Shown: one piece after another, positions 32,233-43,628 of the stretch | How the letters are laid out: each line of letters starts with the position of its first letter | How positions within the stretch are numbered: position 1 is the stretch's first letter | Source: Phyllostachys edulis | Taxonomy: Eukaryota; Streptophyta; Magnoliopsida; Poales; Poaceae | Direction: 5' to 3' | Assembly: GCA_036346405.1 (NCBI GenBank) | Contig: CM070548.1 | Span: 87,627,333-87,691,332, forward strand | Length of the DNA stretch: 64,000 bases | The notes under the pieces: model-generated | Database searches by the model: none | The model's input: the letters and a program-made list of their open reading frames with translations, nothing else | Told to the model about the DNA's origin: nothing | Translations under genes and position numbers: made by a program

Positions 32233-35200
32233 ATGTGTGACTACTTCTTGCAAAGGATGGAGGGCGACCAGGCCGGGGACCTCACCGACATCGTCCGAGC
32301 CGGCGGCGCTATGCCGGTTGGCGCCGCCGATCTCCCATCAACGGCCACCGAGTGGCAGCTCTCGGCCGAGCCAATCCTCTTCCCGCCACCCCAGTCGTCG
32401 TCAGACGGCGCCGGGCCGAGCGGTGACGCCTTCGGGGACCCGTTCTCCGGCCTCCCAGACCCCTTCAGCAGCGACTACGGGTCCTCCTCTGGCGGCGCTG
32501 CTGACTTCTTTGACGCCGTCCCGGACGCAATGGATGTCAGCATGGTCAAGGTCGGCTTCGTCGACGCGGCTGTCGGTGGCAGCGGAGGCGGAGGAAGAGG
32601 CTGCGGCGGAACTGTTGATGCTGGTGGGGTGTTCGACATGGGGAAGCCTATCTTGCCGAGGGGGATGCAGATGCCGAGCGTGTCACCGTTGTCGCCGAGA
32701 GCGATACGGCCGTACCCGGTGATGGGCGGTGACACGGTGAAGCTCGGCGTGCCGATGGCCGGGCAGGCGGTTGGGCCGTGCGCATTCGACGCCGTCGCGG
32801 GGCTGCAGATGTCGTCGCCGCGTGCCGGCGGAGTCAAGCGCAGGTTCGGCACCGATCTCTAGCTGTCTCAGATCTACACAATTCTTGATCAGTGCATTGA
32901 AGCGACTCTTCATTAATTTCTTCCTCTCGACATACATAATTAAGCATGGAGTTTCTCGTGCTGGAGGAACAGTTCAAGATTCCTAATTTGCGAGTTTCTT
33001 TTCCTGCTACCACCCTAGTTTTCCTCATTGCGCACTTCCCAAGAATGTAATGATCGAGAGATGAGCAAAAATAATAATGGCCAGTTTTTGGCAGTGACAA
33101 AATCATCAAGATCAAAGGTTTCAGATAGAAATTACCTAGCTAGAGGCTAGTGGAGCAAATCTTGAGAGTTGGAAAAAAATTATATGTATAGGATTGCATA
33201 TGAGCATTGCGCATACAGCAACTAAACCTATTTCTTCAGCTTAGTTTGTCTTTCAAACCCTAGTTTTCCCAGGATGTTTTTGGATGGTCAAGAACAGTAG
33301 TTGTTCAGAATGATTAAGCATCTGATGAGTAGTGGTCCTAGCTTAATTGTGTGTGGGTTGCTTGAGGTGATGGTTTTGTGTTTGATGCAGGAAGAACCAG
33401 GCAAGGAAGGTGGTGTGCATCCCAGCACCTGCAGCAGCAGCAGGAGGGAGGACCAGTGGGGAGGTTGTTCCTTCTGATCTCTGGGCTTGGAGGAAGTACG
33501 GTCAGAAGCCTATCAAAGGCTCCCCCTACCCAAGGTATGTATGACTGCACTAATCCCATTAATTTATCTCTGCACTTACATATTACTAGTATATGGCTGC
33601 ATCTCTTTCTCTCTCTCTCTTCTGCTCCATGTATATATGCATCTGGATATGTGTGCTGTAATAATTGTGGTGATCATGTATTCATAATAAGAACATGCTC
33701 AAACTCCCATAGATTCCTGTCCTTAATCAAGAGAGGGAAAGACACATGGATTCCTCTTATTTTCTAGTATTGTTCTATATCTGGTTAGTTATAGAAGCAC
33801 ATGACAAGCTAGCTGATAGTAGTACATCAATTGCAATTGGCAAGTGGAAAGACTACTCCATTGAACTCTTTCGTGTTTTCTTTTTCTGAGTTGTATTTAT
33901 TACTTTGTCCTGCCAACTGCACCGAAGAATTTTTTGACATCCCCGATAGTACAGATCAAACAATGTGGAATGCATTTCAGTAGGCTCTCTCTCATACTGG
34001 CCCTTCAAAAAATATAACGTTGATGCATTAGAAGATGTCTGAGCTGAACGAACAAACGAAGCAAAGCTAATCCATTAATTATATAGAGTTTTGCTTCATA
34101 CACCATTAATTATTTAATTCGATCCTGTTAGATTAGTTCATTTTTCATTCTTCCAGGCTAAACATAATATAACTATGGAATTAATCATCTTTGAGTTGGA
34201 CTTAACCTACGTTGTTCCAGTTTTGCTCGTTTAACCGTACCCTTAATTTAAAGGTTCGTATTCAGTGTGATTACATGCACGTGTTTACGATTTCTTTTTT
34301 CAGACATAGTTCAACAGATTGAAACTAAGTTCTTCTGTTAAAAAAAAGTTTGAAACTAAGTTCTTCTATTAAAAAAAAGTTTGAAATAACTCAACCTAGT
34401 TTAGGTTGACATCATGTGTGTTATATAAAAATCCATTCCTTCAATTAATATATTCTCTGGTTACAAGTCATTGACATTTTTTTTAAACTTTCCATGGCCT
34501 ACAAGATGCAACTTTATTCTTTGGTTTTTATCCCAGCATATTTGCAAATTTATAAAATATAACATTATGAAACTATTTTATGAAAAATCAAGTAATGCTC
34601 TTTCTTTTCTTTTTGAGACGAGTAATGCTCTTTCTACGTGGCCAACCTAAATATTAAAATGATACAATTGCCAAAGACATGCTTCCCATGGTGATTTTTT
34701 TGTGTATGCGTGACTAGGGATAATGGGGCATTACATACCTTAAATAATTTACTAAGTAGAATTTATGATCTTGGATAAATATAGTACTGTCTACTCTGGA
34801 ATCTGAACGAATGCACTTCTAATTTATAGCACTGTTACAATTAATTTCTGATAAAATTTTGTACCATGTTCACAGAGGGTACTATAGATGCAGCAGCTCG
34901 AAAGTATGCTCGGCACGGAAGCAAGTCGAGCGCAGCCGGACCGACCCCAACATGCTGGTCATCACCTACACGTCGGAGCACAACCACCCATGGCCGACGC
35001 AGCGCAGTGCTCTCGCCGGCTCAACGCGGTCTTACCATGTCAAGAACAGCAGTAACAGCTCAGCAGCAACATCTTCCAAAAACAACTCCTCACACAACCA
35101 ACAGAAACCAATTGTTAAAGCAGAACTAAATGATCAAGCCGCCGCTACCACGACCACCACCACCACGACCACAAGCACGACCACCACAAGCACCAGTAAC

Positions 35201-35572
35201 ACTCCTCCGATGGCTGTGAAAGAGGAGGCAGTGGTAGGGTCAGAAATGGAGAAAGGCGTAGATGATATCTCAGTTACAGTAGATGATCACAATGATCTCA
35301 TGCAGCAGATGTTCAGTCAGAGCTACAGGCCGATGATCCCGGAGGCCGGTCACCACGACGACTTCTTCGCCGACCTAGCCGAGTTGGAGTCGGACCCTAT
35401 GAGCCTAATCTTCTCCAAGGAGTACATGGAGAGCAGGCCAGGTGGAGATCCTGACAAGGAGAAGGCAATAGCCAAGGACTTGGATCCATTCATGCTGGAT
35501 TGGGCGCCTGCTACCACCGCTGTTTACACTTCTTCAGGGAGCTCATTTGAGCAAGGGCAGAGAGGTTTATGA
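32233..35572 (+). CDS. WRKY transcription factor, group IIe
   Basis: There are three exons, 32233-32843, 33391-33534 and 34876-35572, with GT-AG introns (547 and 1341 bp) and a continuous 483-residue frame. The N-terminus MCDYFLQRMEGDQAGDLTDI has the GDLTDIVR motif of group IIe, then an acidic/Ser/Gly-rich region. Exon 2 gives the basic KRRKNQARKVVC lead and DLWAWRKYGQKPIKGSPYPR. Exon 3 gives GYYRCSSSKVCSARKQVERS and the HNH of a C-X5-C-X23-H-X-H zinc finger. The second intron sits after the PR codon, the standard position. The domain should bind W-box DNA in the nucleus. The C-terminal half has a Thr-rich ACC-repeat tract (about 35147-35200) and acidic patches. GC content is very high in exon 1 and falls towards the 3' end, as in many grass genes. 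One oddity is Val where the family nearly always has Gly (SSSKGC). Confidence 0.95.
34319..34386. repeat. Short tandem duplication in WRKY intron 2
   Basis: GAAACTAAGTTCTTCTGTTA followed by an A-run and AGTTT occurs twice in a row (about 35-bp unit). Confidence 0.8.
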
Positions 35573-35848
35573 CATTAATTACCTTGAAACTAGCCATGCA
35601 AATGCAAACAACACATTTGGATCTCTAGCTAATAATAACCTTAAAGATGATGACAAGAGCAAGAAAAGGAAAAGAAGAGGGTTTTTCTTTCTCTTTCCCC
35701 CTCTTTTAGTTACTGTGATTCTTCTTCGTTTTCTTCTTTCTGATGTGTTTGAGATTATGGTTTTGTTCAAGATGATCTAGGTGTAAACTTTTTCTTCTTC
35801 TTCAAGGTTTGGGTAGGGAGGTTGATGAATACACGCATGGGATATTTA

Positions 35849-35885
<37 letters not shown>

Positions 35886-35900
35886 GCATTGTTCATTGTT
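35573..35900 (+). other. WRKY 3' UTR remnant up to the MULE insertion
   Basis: Sequence after the TGA at 35570-35572, with a pure CT microsatellite at about 35850-35882. No clear AATAAA signal precedes the MULE that begins at 35901. The original downstream sequence resumes at 41941. Confidence 0.5.
35850..35882. repeat. (CT)n microsatellite
   Basis: A pure CT tract immediately before the MULE target site. Confidence 0.9.
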
Positions 35901-36155
35901 GATTTTTTTTTAAATAATCTTTTTTTTATTCTGAAATACAGTAATATACCTGCTTTTTTATTTTACAGAAAAAAACCTTTGTCGCTCCCATGTTGCTACT
36001 TGGGTCTAGTCGCTCAACCAGTGGGCGACTGATCCAAGTCGTCCAACGGTCCAATGACACGTAGACTAGTCGCTCGATAATTGAGCGACTAGTATCAGTC
36101 ACCCAATGGTTGGGCGACAAGTCCACGTGTCGCTGGACCGTTGAGCGATTTAAAA
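35901..36155. repeat. MULE left TIR
   Basis: After the T-rich outer part come three or four small palindromes such as GTCGCTCGATAATTGAGCGA and CACCCAATGGTTGGGCGAC, spaced by CCACGTGTCG-type sequence. It matches the right TIR in inverse order. Confidence 0.9.
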
Positions 36156-36610
36156 TATTAACATTTTTTTAATAATCCGATGGAAATAATTATGGGAGAA
36201 TAAATGACAATTCTATAGGTAATACATTTAGCAAATCTTGTCTGTAGGTTGTTAATTTTTTTGGAAATAAAAGGGTGGTGATAAGGTTGGTTGGTCAATT
36301 TGTGATTTTCGTAGATTCTCAAGGGTACAAAATTTGTTAGACTCGAAATAACATTTTGTGACCATCGTATGTTTTTGTAGTGCGGTAAATTTCTGAAGAA
36401 TTTTGTGAGGACGATTGAGGTAGCAATGAGTCATAAGTAGGAAGATAAGTGATATTGCGATGCGCCAGGGAATTCATACATGGTGGAGAACTTTGGAGAA
36501 ATGGCGCAACGATAACAACACGACGGTTGATCCGACAAGGGGGTTATATGGCACACGCATGCCTTTAGGGAATTAGAAATACATGAGACATATGGATGAA
36601 CAGGGTCAAC

Positions 36611-37384
36611 CTATTGCGTGGAACATTGCCATTTGCCCTTGTGGTCTAGCTCGGCATTGTACTCCTCACCTTGCGCCTTAGCTTTCGTCGCGATGGCCTT
36701 CTTCCGCGCCCTCTTGGCCTCGCGTCACCTGACATGCTCGTGCTCCTGCTCCTCGTGTAGCCTCTCCTGCCTCTTCTTCTCCTCCATCTCAGCCCACAGC
36801 TCTTCGAGGCACCTTTCACGGTCCTCGCGGTCCTCCCTGGCCCACTCCTTCTGTGTCAGCAGCAAACACATGTCGTAGGGGTGGATCTTGTCGTCGATCC
36901 ACTACTAAAGTCGCATAGGCGCGACGGAGACTGTGGTGGGAAGAGAGACGTAGTTACGGCGTAATGGGAAGCAAAATAGTGGTGTGCACTGAAGTGCGAT
37001 GTCCTTACCGGCTGGCTGTGGCTCGGCTTGTCAAACCTGCGGTCGGGGTAGTCCGCGCAGTAGTTTGGGCAGCACCAATAACACTGTCCAATTGTCCACT
37101 CGTCGGTTGATTTGACGCACTTGCAGGCGTCCCGGCACCAGCAAAGGGGCGGCTCCACCCCCTTGGGGCCCTTCCAGAGGGCGTTCAGCGGGCATAGGAG
37201 GGGGGTCGCGGCTTGACCCAGAATCGTGGGGCGTACTACGAGGTAGCCTCCGTAGATCCACGAGCTCTGGATGGTGTGTGTAAGGCTGCTGACTAAACGT
37301 CCTGTGGCAAGCGGTGGTTTCATGGGGAGCGTCCCAGTCCTTCAAAAGCTCGCGGATGTGCTCCCATTCCTTCTCCTTGTCCAT
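36611..37384 (-). pseudogene. MULE accessory ORF, Cys-rich plus coiled coil
   Basis: The ATG at 37384 gives MDKEKEWEHIRELLKDWDAP. After a 1-nt frame change near 37325 it continues with LCPLNALWKGPKGVEPPLCW and CRDACKC...CYWCCPNYCADYP, a cysteine-rich segment resembling the zinc-binding WCGD/CPNY module of MULE-associated grass proteins. After an apparent intron (about 37000-36905) a charged coiled-coil follows (DDKIHPYDMCLLLTQKEWA, then EDREDRERCLEELWAEMEEK) to a stop at 36611. A TGA interrupts the coiled coil (about 36730). The function is unknown; such ORFs often ride with MULEs. Confidence 0.55.
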
Positions 37385-37603
37385 GTTATCTAGGTAGTGT
37401 TGTTGGTGTGGAGTTGCTGGCCAAGAAGAGCAGTTTTTATAGCAGGAGTGGACGTAGCTGTACCAGCTCCATAGCGGCCGAAGTGCAATCCCCAGTTGAA
37501 GCAAATTTGCGTCCGTGAGGAGGAATCTTGTTGCAGCGTTGGGTCAAGTCGCTGCGCAAAGCTGCCTAGTTGTGTCACGTCGCTACGCAAAGCAGCCTTC
37601 TTG

Positions 37604-37790
37604 GGTCACGTCCTGCTTTGCAGAGAGTGTCACGTCCTGCTTTGCAGAGAGTGGTCATGTCTTTTTTGCGGAGAGTGGTCATGTCCTGCTTTGCGGAGAG
37701 TGGTCACGTCCTGCTTTACAGAGAGACGTCACATCCTGCTTTGTAGAGAGTGGTCTCTTCGTGCTTTGCAGAGAGTGATCTCTTCTGGGG
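37604..37790. repeat. About 27-bp minisatellite, seven copies
   Basis: GTCACGTCCTGCTTTGCAGA-GAGTG units are repeated with point changes (CATGTC, CACATC, TCTCTTC variants) between the divergent internal ORFs of the MULE. Confidence 0.85.
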
Positions 37791-37805
37791 CACAACTGGC
37801 TATAT

Positions 37806-38332
37806 ATGGATGCTTTGGCTGTCATTCACCTCACTCTTTACTTCCTCTTTTCCTTTATTCCAGTCTTAAATGGGATATCTTCGGCCTCATCTAACTTTCG
37901 AGTGAGCAGACAGTTAGAATCATTGTGGCAGCACCTGGTTTGCCCTCTTTGTAGGGATCCATTGAATGTGTTCACCTCGCATACACAAATGAATCCATCC
38001 CGAGTTTTTATGAAGTGTTCAAATCTTACGGTAACTTGTTAAAAATCATCCCGAATGAATTCCATTCGAAATAGTATGTTGTTTTATTTTCATTTGAAGC
38101 TGCATTTCTTTTCTAGAACACAACATGTCGGTTTTGGCCGTGGGCTGATGAAGTTGTCCAGTGGTTCGAGATATTGCAATGCAAATTGTTGCCTTGCAAG
38201 AAGACTCTCTTGGTATTGCTGCATATCGTCCAGTGGCTGGACCCTCCGATCAACCAGTGCAAAATGAAGAGAACAGACTTAAAACACTGGATGAAAGAAT
38301 GGAAAGAGTTGAGAAAATACTTCAGAAATTAG
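37806..38332 (+). CDS. GRF-type zinc-finger-like protein carried by the MULE
   Basis: The proposed exons are 37806-38030 and 38117-38332 with a GT-AG intron; the joined frame is open for 146 residues. It shows CPLCRDPLNVFTSHTQMNPS-RVFMKC at the end of exon 1 and TCRFWPWADEVVQWF at the start of exon 2, the C-X2-C ... NPgR.Fy.C ... C.FW.WAD pattern of plant GRF zinc fingers. A Lys/Glu-rich amphipathic tail follows. The first 26 residues are hydrophobic and may be untranslated or a misread intron. It is opposite in strand to the transposase. It is either a captured host gene or a standard MULE passenger; expression is unknown. Confidence 0.5.
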
Positions 38333-38668
38333 TTAAGATAGTTAATTTTGCGATATTTCTTCTATTATATGTTGTTCTTACCAAGTAGAAGTTTAGTTGT
38401 AATGAGATTGTAATGTCCACTCTTTATCTATACATCGCAGTTCTTCATGAATGAGAATAAACTAGTTGATCCCATAAGGGGGTTACATGGCACGCAGGCT
38501 AACGAACCAATGATGGTACACGCATGCCTTTAGGGAATTAGAAATACATGGGATATGATGTTGCACTTCACGCCGGTGTTCCTACGTGTCAGCAGGCGCC
38601 TTGCAAGTTCTCGCAGTGTGTCCTTCCTAGCAGCAGCGGCCGCAACGTCTACCCGCTGCTCCAACTTC

Positions 38669-41229
38669 TCATTCGTCCATATCGTTCCTAATGCGACGAC
38701 TCTGCCAACGGCCCTTCCCATCCATCAACAGGTCAAGATCTGGAATCCAAGTCCTCTGTGCAATATCCAACGTGGCGAAGTTGCCCACAACCCTGAAGCC
38801 TCTTAGCTTACCGCACCACGCCTGCTGCACCCCCTCCTTCATGAAGTACTCCGACATGAAGTTCAATGGGTTCATGCTGATGGTCCCATACGCGGTGAGG
38901 ACATGAGAGCATGGCTTGTGAAGGAGCTTTGGCTTGTTGCATGTGCAACTAGGTTCATTCACATGATCTCCAAGGCACACATCGTGGGTAACAAGAGAGC
39001 AAGTCGTCCCAAATTTGGCTCTGTCCCGAAGGAGCACGTCGAAACTATGCTCTATATTGCCCATAACGAAGACCGTGTGCGACTGACCCTTCTCGGTCTT
39101 GGCCTGCACGTACGCTGTAGTTTTCGAGCAGCACGATGTATGTGGGTTGGCTGCATGAATTGAAGTGCCGCATTTGCGTGTCTTTCCCTGAAATTTTCGA
39201 TTGTACCGTGCAGAACGCTTTCCACGATGGCGACGAGGGGCTGAGAACGGAGGCCCCTAATAACCCAGTTGTACACCTCGGCAAGGTTAGTGGTCATTAT
39301 GTCGTACCTTGCACCGTCCGTGTCGTGCAGCAAGGACCACTTCTCCAATGACTTGGCCTCAATCCAATAGGAGAAGCACTTGATATTCCTCGAGGTCCTC
39401 CGCGTCAAATGGGGAGGGTCAAGCTCCTGCAGTTGTGTGAGGCGTTCGGGTTGCGCCGCCCCAGGAATGGGCGGACGGTTGTTCCTCTTGACGACATGCT
39501 TCCTGATGTGCTACTCCAACATCTCCCACAACGCATCAAATTTACGCTACTGGTTCTACATAGCTAGCCTCTTGAACATCTTCATCAACGGTTGCTGCTT
39601 GAACTTGTTGAAGAAGTTGGCCCACAGATGGTGAATGCACCATTTGTTCCTCATGTCTGGCCAAGAGAACGACTCATTAGGGTCTTGCTGAAGTTTTCTG
39701 ATGGTATTCATCATCCCGGGGTGGCTATCATGGATTATGCAGACATCAGGACATACCCTAACTACTCCCTCCTTCAGATGTCAAAGGAACCACAACCAGC
39801 TATCGAAATTCTCACTTTCGACGAAAGCGATGGCTACGGGGTAGAATCTGATTGTTGCCATCAACGCCAATTGCTGTCAGGATCATGCTCTTGTATTTCC
39901 CAGTTAGAAACGTCTCGTCCACTGAGATTACGGGAAACATGTGTCTGAATGCATCGATGCAGGGACCGAAGGCTAAGAAGGCCCTTTGCAATGCCATGAA
40001 ACCTAGCGGCGTTCTTCTGGATGGCTTGTTCTTCACAGCAATATACGTGCCCGGGTTCCTATCCTGCAGCACCTGGGGTATACGAGGAAGGTTGTCGTAA
40101 CCCGTCTCGAAAGAACCGAACTTCCTTTTCAAAGTCTTCTGCTTCGCACGCCATGGCTTCGCGTAGCTAATCTTGTACTTGAATTTTTGCTCGATAGCCA
40201 CCATGATATGCTTGGCCTCTAGGTCTGTCTTCTTCAGTATCTCTTCGTACATGACATTGGCTATGAAGGTGGATGTTAGGTTGTGATCCTTCGGCAAAAC
40301 ACTACTGAGCACGCAGGAGTGCACCTCCACCTTGGAGACAATCCAGTGAGTCTCGTACTTGGGTCTACGTGCGTTCACACGCCAAGGATAACTAGCCTGC
40401 TCGTAGACCACGGTGTACTGCTCCTGGCTGGACTTGAGGACTTGAAACGTCCGCTGTATGGACAAGGCCCACAACTTAATGGCATTTTACAGTGATCCAT
40501 TGTCAGCAAACATTGTATGAATTGGAACCTCCATACCATGGTGCTCCTACGGTGATTCATGCTCATTGTGCATAGCAAGACCCTCAACGTCCACCATATC
40601 CCATTCCTGCGGGATGGGACCTTCGTTCTCGTCAGAAGAGTCATTACCATCCTCTTCTAAAGATTCCTCCTCCGCCTAGGCCATCAAGTCATCAATCTCC
40701 ATCTGACGCACTATGTAGTGGGCTGAGCGTGTGGTTTGCGATCTTTCTCTTCCTCGTCCGCAACATCGGCCACCGTGTCCTCTTCTGCCTCCGCGATATC
40801 GGCCACCGCGTCCTCTTCATGAACCACGCGTTGCGCGCCCGAGCTGCTCCCTCCAACCAGACGAGAGCCATCGGCAGGGCCTCCTTTGACTCCCTTTGGA
40901 CATACTTGCATGAGTAGCACACACTGTATCCACGGTGCCAGCAGCCTTCCACAAAGCCCTTCCATGCAACCGTGCGAATTAGTCTGCTCAATTCCCACCG
41001 AATGTGTGCTGCAGACCGACTCCAAAGCCCATGTAGGATGACAGTGCACACCTCGGGGGTCCAAGGAGAAGCTGCAGGTGAGCCAGTGCAGGACATCTCC
41101 GATTTGAGCATTCTCCGCATCCGGGTGTACCATGCTGACTTGCCGAAAACTACTTAGGTCAACACCGTATAGACCTTCACGAATCATACCAACACCGTAA
41201 TGCACTTTTAATCTTGTCGGCTCAGACAT
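38669..41229 (-). pseudogene. MULE (MURA-type) transposase
   Basis: The ATG at 41229 opens the N-terminal MuDR domain (RLKVHYGVGMIREGLYGVDL) and an acidic linker. Next is the zinc/MuDR domain (40474-40100, YPWRVNARRPKYETHWIVSK), then the MULE DDE core: VISVDETFLTGKYKSM with IGVDGNNQ (about 39870), FVESENFDSWLWFL (about 39800), IIHDSHPGMMNTI (about 39720) and WCIHHLWANFF (about 39620). A C-terminal SWIM zinc finger (CTCNKPKLLHKPCSH, about 38900) ends near 38669. In-frame stops occur before EHHGME (about 40550), before NAIKLW (about 40490) and after SWLWFL (about 39790), plus frame changes, so it is a pseudogene. Confidence 0.85.
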
Positions 41230-41362
41230 GATTGATTTCTCACTGCAAATATTTCGAACATTTCAACTAGCCATTTGTCATAATACATTCACGAAATACG
41301 TGCTAAACCAATAATAGATGAGACTATTACCTTCACACGAAGACCTTCTCTCTTGAACAAGA

Positions 41363-41600
41363 ATGGATGAGCTTTCTTCTTCCTCCTCCTCTCCCTCTCC
41401 TGAGCTCCTCCCCACTCCCTCTCCCGAGCTCTTCTGCTATTCCCCCTCCCCCCGTCGTTCTCTCTTCTCCTCTCCTTCTCTCCCTCTCCTCCTCTGCTTC
41501 TCCCCCCATCATTCTCTCTTCTCCTCTCCCTCTCCTCCTCTGCTTCTTACCCCGTCGTTCTCTCTTCTCCTCTCCTTTTCTCCTCTCTCGAGCTCCAGTA
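41363..41600. repeat. Pyrimidine-rich tandem repeats next to right TIR
   Basis: Units around CGTCGTTCTCTCTTCTCCTC repeat three times (about 41450, 41505, 41550). On the minus strand this is the GA-rich leader of the transposase gene. Open frames here are artefacts. Confidence 0.7.
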
Positions 41601-41664
41601 GTCGCTCAACCGTTGGACGACTTGGCAGTAAGTAGTGGCCCAATGGTATAGCGACACGGGGACT

Positions 41665-41930
41665 GTACTTGTTGTCAAATCGCCCAACAGTTGGACGACA
41701 GAGGACTTGTCACCAACCATTGGGCGACTGATCCTCGTCGCCCAACCACCGAGCGACTAATCCACGTGTCGTTGGACCATTGGGTGACTTGGATCAGTCG
41801 CCCACTGGTTGAGCGACTAGATCCAAGTCGCCCAACGAGAGGGAGCGACAAATGATTATTTCTGTAAAGTTAAAAAAAGATATATTACTGTATTTCGGAA
41901 TAAAAAAGAATTATTTTTTAAAAAAAATTC
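41665..41930. repeat. MULE right TIR
   Basis: The inverse counterpart of 35901-36155, with GTCGCCCAACCACCGAGCGA, GATCAGTCGCCCACTGGTTG and the outer TACTGTATTTCGGAATAAAA. Confidence 0.9.
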
Positions 41931-41940
41931 GTTCATTGTT

Positions 41941-42394
41941 ATCTAATAGAACATTATACTCTGTGTGCTTGGATAAAAGGATTGATGAAAGGAGCATATA
42001 AAGACATGTACTTCAAGATGTGACAGAAAGCTGGGGAGTGAGTAAAGCATAGCTTGCAACTGTTTTAGGGGAAGTGCACTAGATGTGACCTCAAGTAAAC
42101 ATCTCTCTCTCTCTCTCAGTGGGCACAATAGTGCACGTACGTCTGGCTATGCTGAGAATCTGAAGAGAAAAGTGTGAGAACAAGTGCTGGTTCCTTGCTT
42201 GCATGAGAAGGGGATATGTTGGATCTGGCATGGTCCATACTTTTGTCTCCCTGAAAGAAAAATACATTTACTGCCTCTGTTCCTCAGAGCATCATTTGTT
42301 TCCTCATGGCTATCCATCCTAAAACAACACACAGTCCCATTGCACCTGCAAACAACACATCCATGTGTGAATTAATTATATTGATGCAAATGTT

Positions 42395-42430
<36 letters not shown>

Positions 42431-43136
42431 ATTTGTAGTGTGTAGCTGCTAGCTAGCTGGTTGGTTGCTTCGGTCCAAACTGCATGGTGATGCATGGCCT
42501 CTAGCATTTCTGCCCGACATGAGTTAATACCTTTTACCCATCCATCCATAGTGCTGCACAAGTACACGGGGACGCCCGTTTTGAATACGTACCCCGCCAA
42601 GCCTTGTTCGCAATTGATGTGTATTCATGTGTACAACACATGCAATACATGTCATGTGTTTTCGGACCCGGCCGGCCTCGCGCATGCATGCTGCATCGAT
42701 CAATTGCCCGCCCGTAAATAGTTGACTGGACAGATCGATTGTTCATCAAACCTTTCTACGAGTAGTAAATAAGGATGTATACTACGTGTTCCCCTGATTC
42801 ATCTTACATAGGAGCATGCACATCCTGCAAGACCCGTACGTTCGTGCGTGCATGTCTTGCTTCTTGGCGTGAAGCGTCGCATGCGTGCTCATATATAGGA
42901 CATGACTTGTCGATCTGCTTCTCTTGTTTGAATCCGAATCACAGCCGCAGATAGTGTGCGTACAATAGAATCTAGAATTTCGTACGTACATAAGACTGTC
43001 CATGCATGCATGCGGTAGCATACTTTTGCAGTTATATATGCAGCATGATACATATATCCATTCTCAGTATAGCAAGCACGCTCTTACTGAATCCAACGCA
43101 TCAAACCAGTCGAGGTGTTAATATATAATGTATATA
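41941..43136. other. Gene-free stretch downstream of the WRKY gene
   Basis: No coding sequence was recognised. There is an (AT)n tract at 42397-42426 and many GCATGCATGC-type palindromes. Confidence 0.45.
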
Positions 43137-43365
43137 CTCCCTCCTGTAAAATAAGTGACGTCCTAGAATGTGTGTGGTCAACCTACCTAGAATATGTAGT
43201 TTGGGTATATAAAAATGATATGAGTAAAATTTTCATAAAAAAATAGTTTCATAATATTACTCGTTTATAGTTTTCTCGAATATATGATGATAAATATTAG
43301 TGGTCAAAGTGGCATCCTATTGATTTTGAAAAGTAAAGAACTCTTAAATTTGTGACCGGAGGGTG
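43137..43365. mobile_element. Stowaway MITE (Tc1/mariner)
   Basis: It starts CTCCCTCCTGTAAAATAAGT and ends GTGACCGGAGGGTG, flanked by TA on both sides (43135-43136, 43366-43367). The CTCCCTCC ends and TA target are the Stowaway signature. Confidence 0.85.
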
Positions 43366-43628
43366 TATGTGCCAGTAAGTACATGTTTCCGGTCAGTGCC
43401 ACATGCTCATAAAATCTGGAGTGGAGAAATATCAAGTCTATATGCATATTTGTCTGGCACGGCCATCAATATAAAACCGGCCGGGGCCAGCAGATCATGG
43501 CCGTCCATAACAGTCCTGATAGGTCGCTTTCGCTTTACGCCCTGCGGTCAAGTCAAAGAAAAGCCAGTGACACTAAAGACCAGTCATGCTTTCTATGTTT
43601 TTCTTCTTCGGCCTGGCCCCCACCCCCA

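Larger units (their letters stand above)
35901..41930 (-). mobile_element. Mutator-like element (MULE), 6.0 kb, with long TIRs
   Basis: Inverted repeats of about 255-265 bp bound the element. The left begins GATTTTTTTTTAAATAATC... and the right, inverted, GAATTTTTTTTAAAAAATAA.... Both contain TTCTGAAATACAGTAATATA-type sequence and the GTCGCTC/GAGCGAC palindromes. The 10-bp direct repeat GTTCATTGTT (35891-35900 and 41931-41940) is the target duplication, matching the 9-10 bp of MULEs. Inside are a minus-strand MURA-type transposase, a minus-strand cysteine-rich/coiled-coil ORF and a plus-strand GRF-zinc-finger-like gene. Stops in the transposase suggest the copy is inactive. Confidence 0.92.

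Noticed and set aside
32237..32722. 161-residue frame overlapping WRKY exon 1
   Set aside because: It is a shadow frame of the GC-rich first exon; splice structure and conserved motifs support the 32233 frame.
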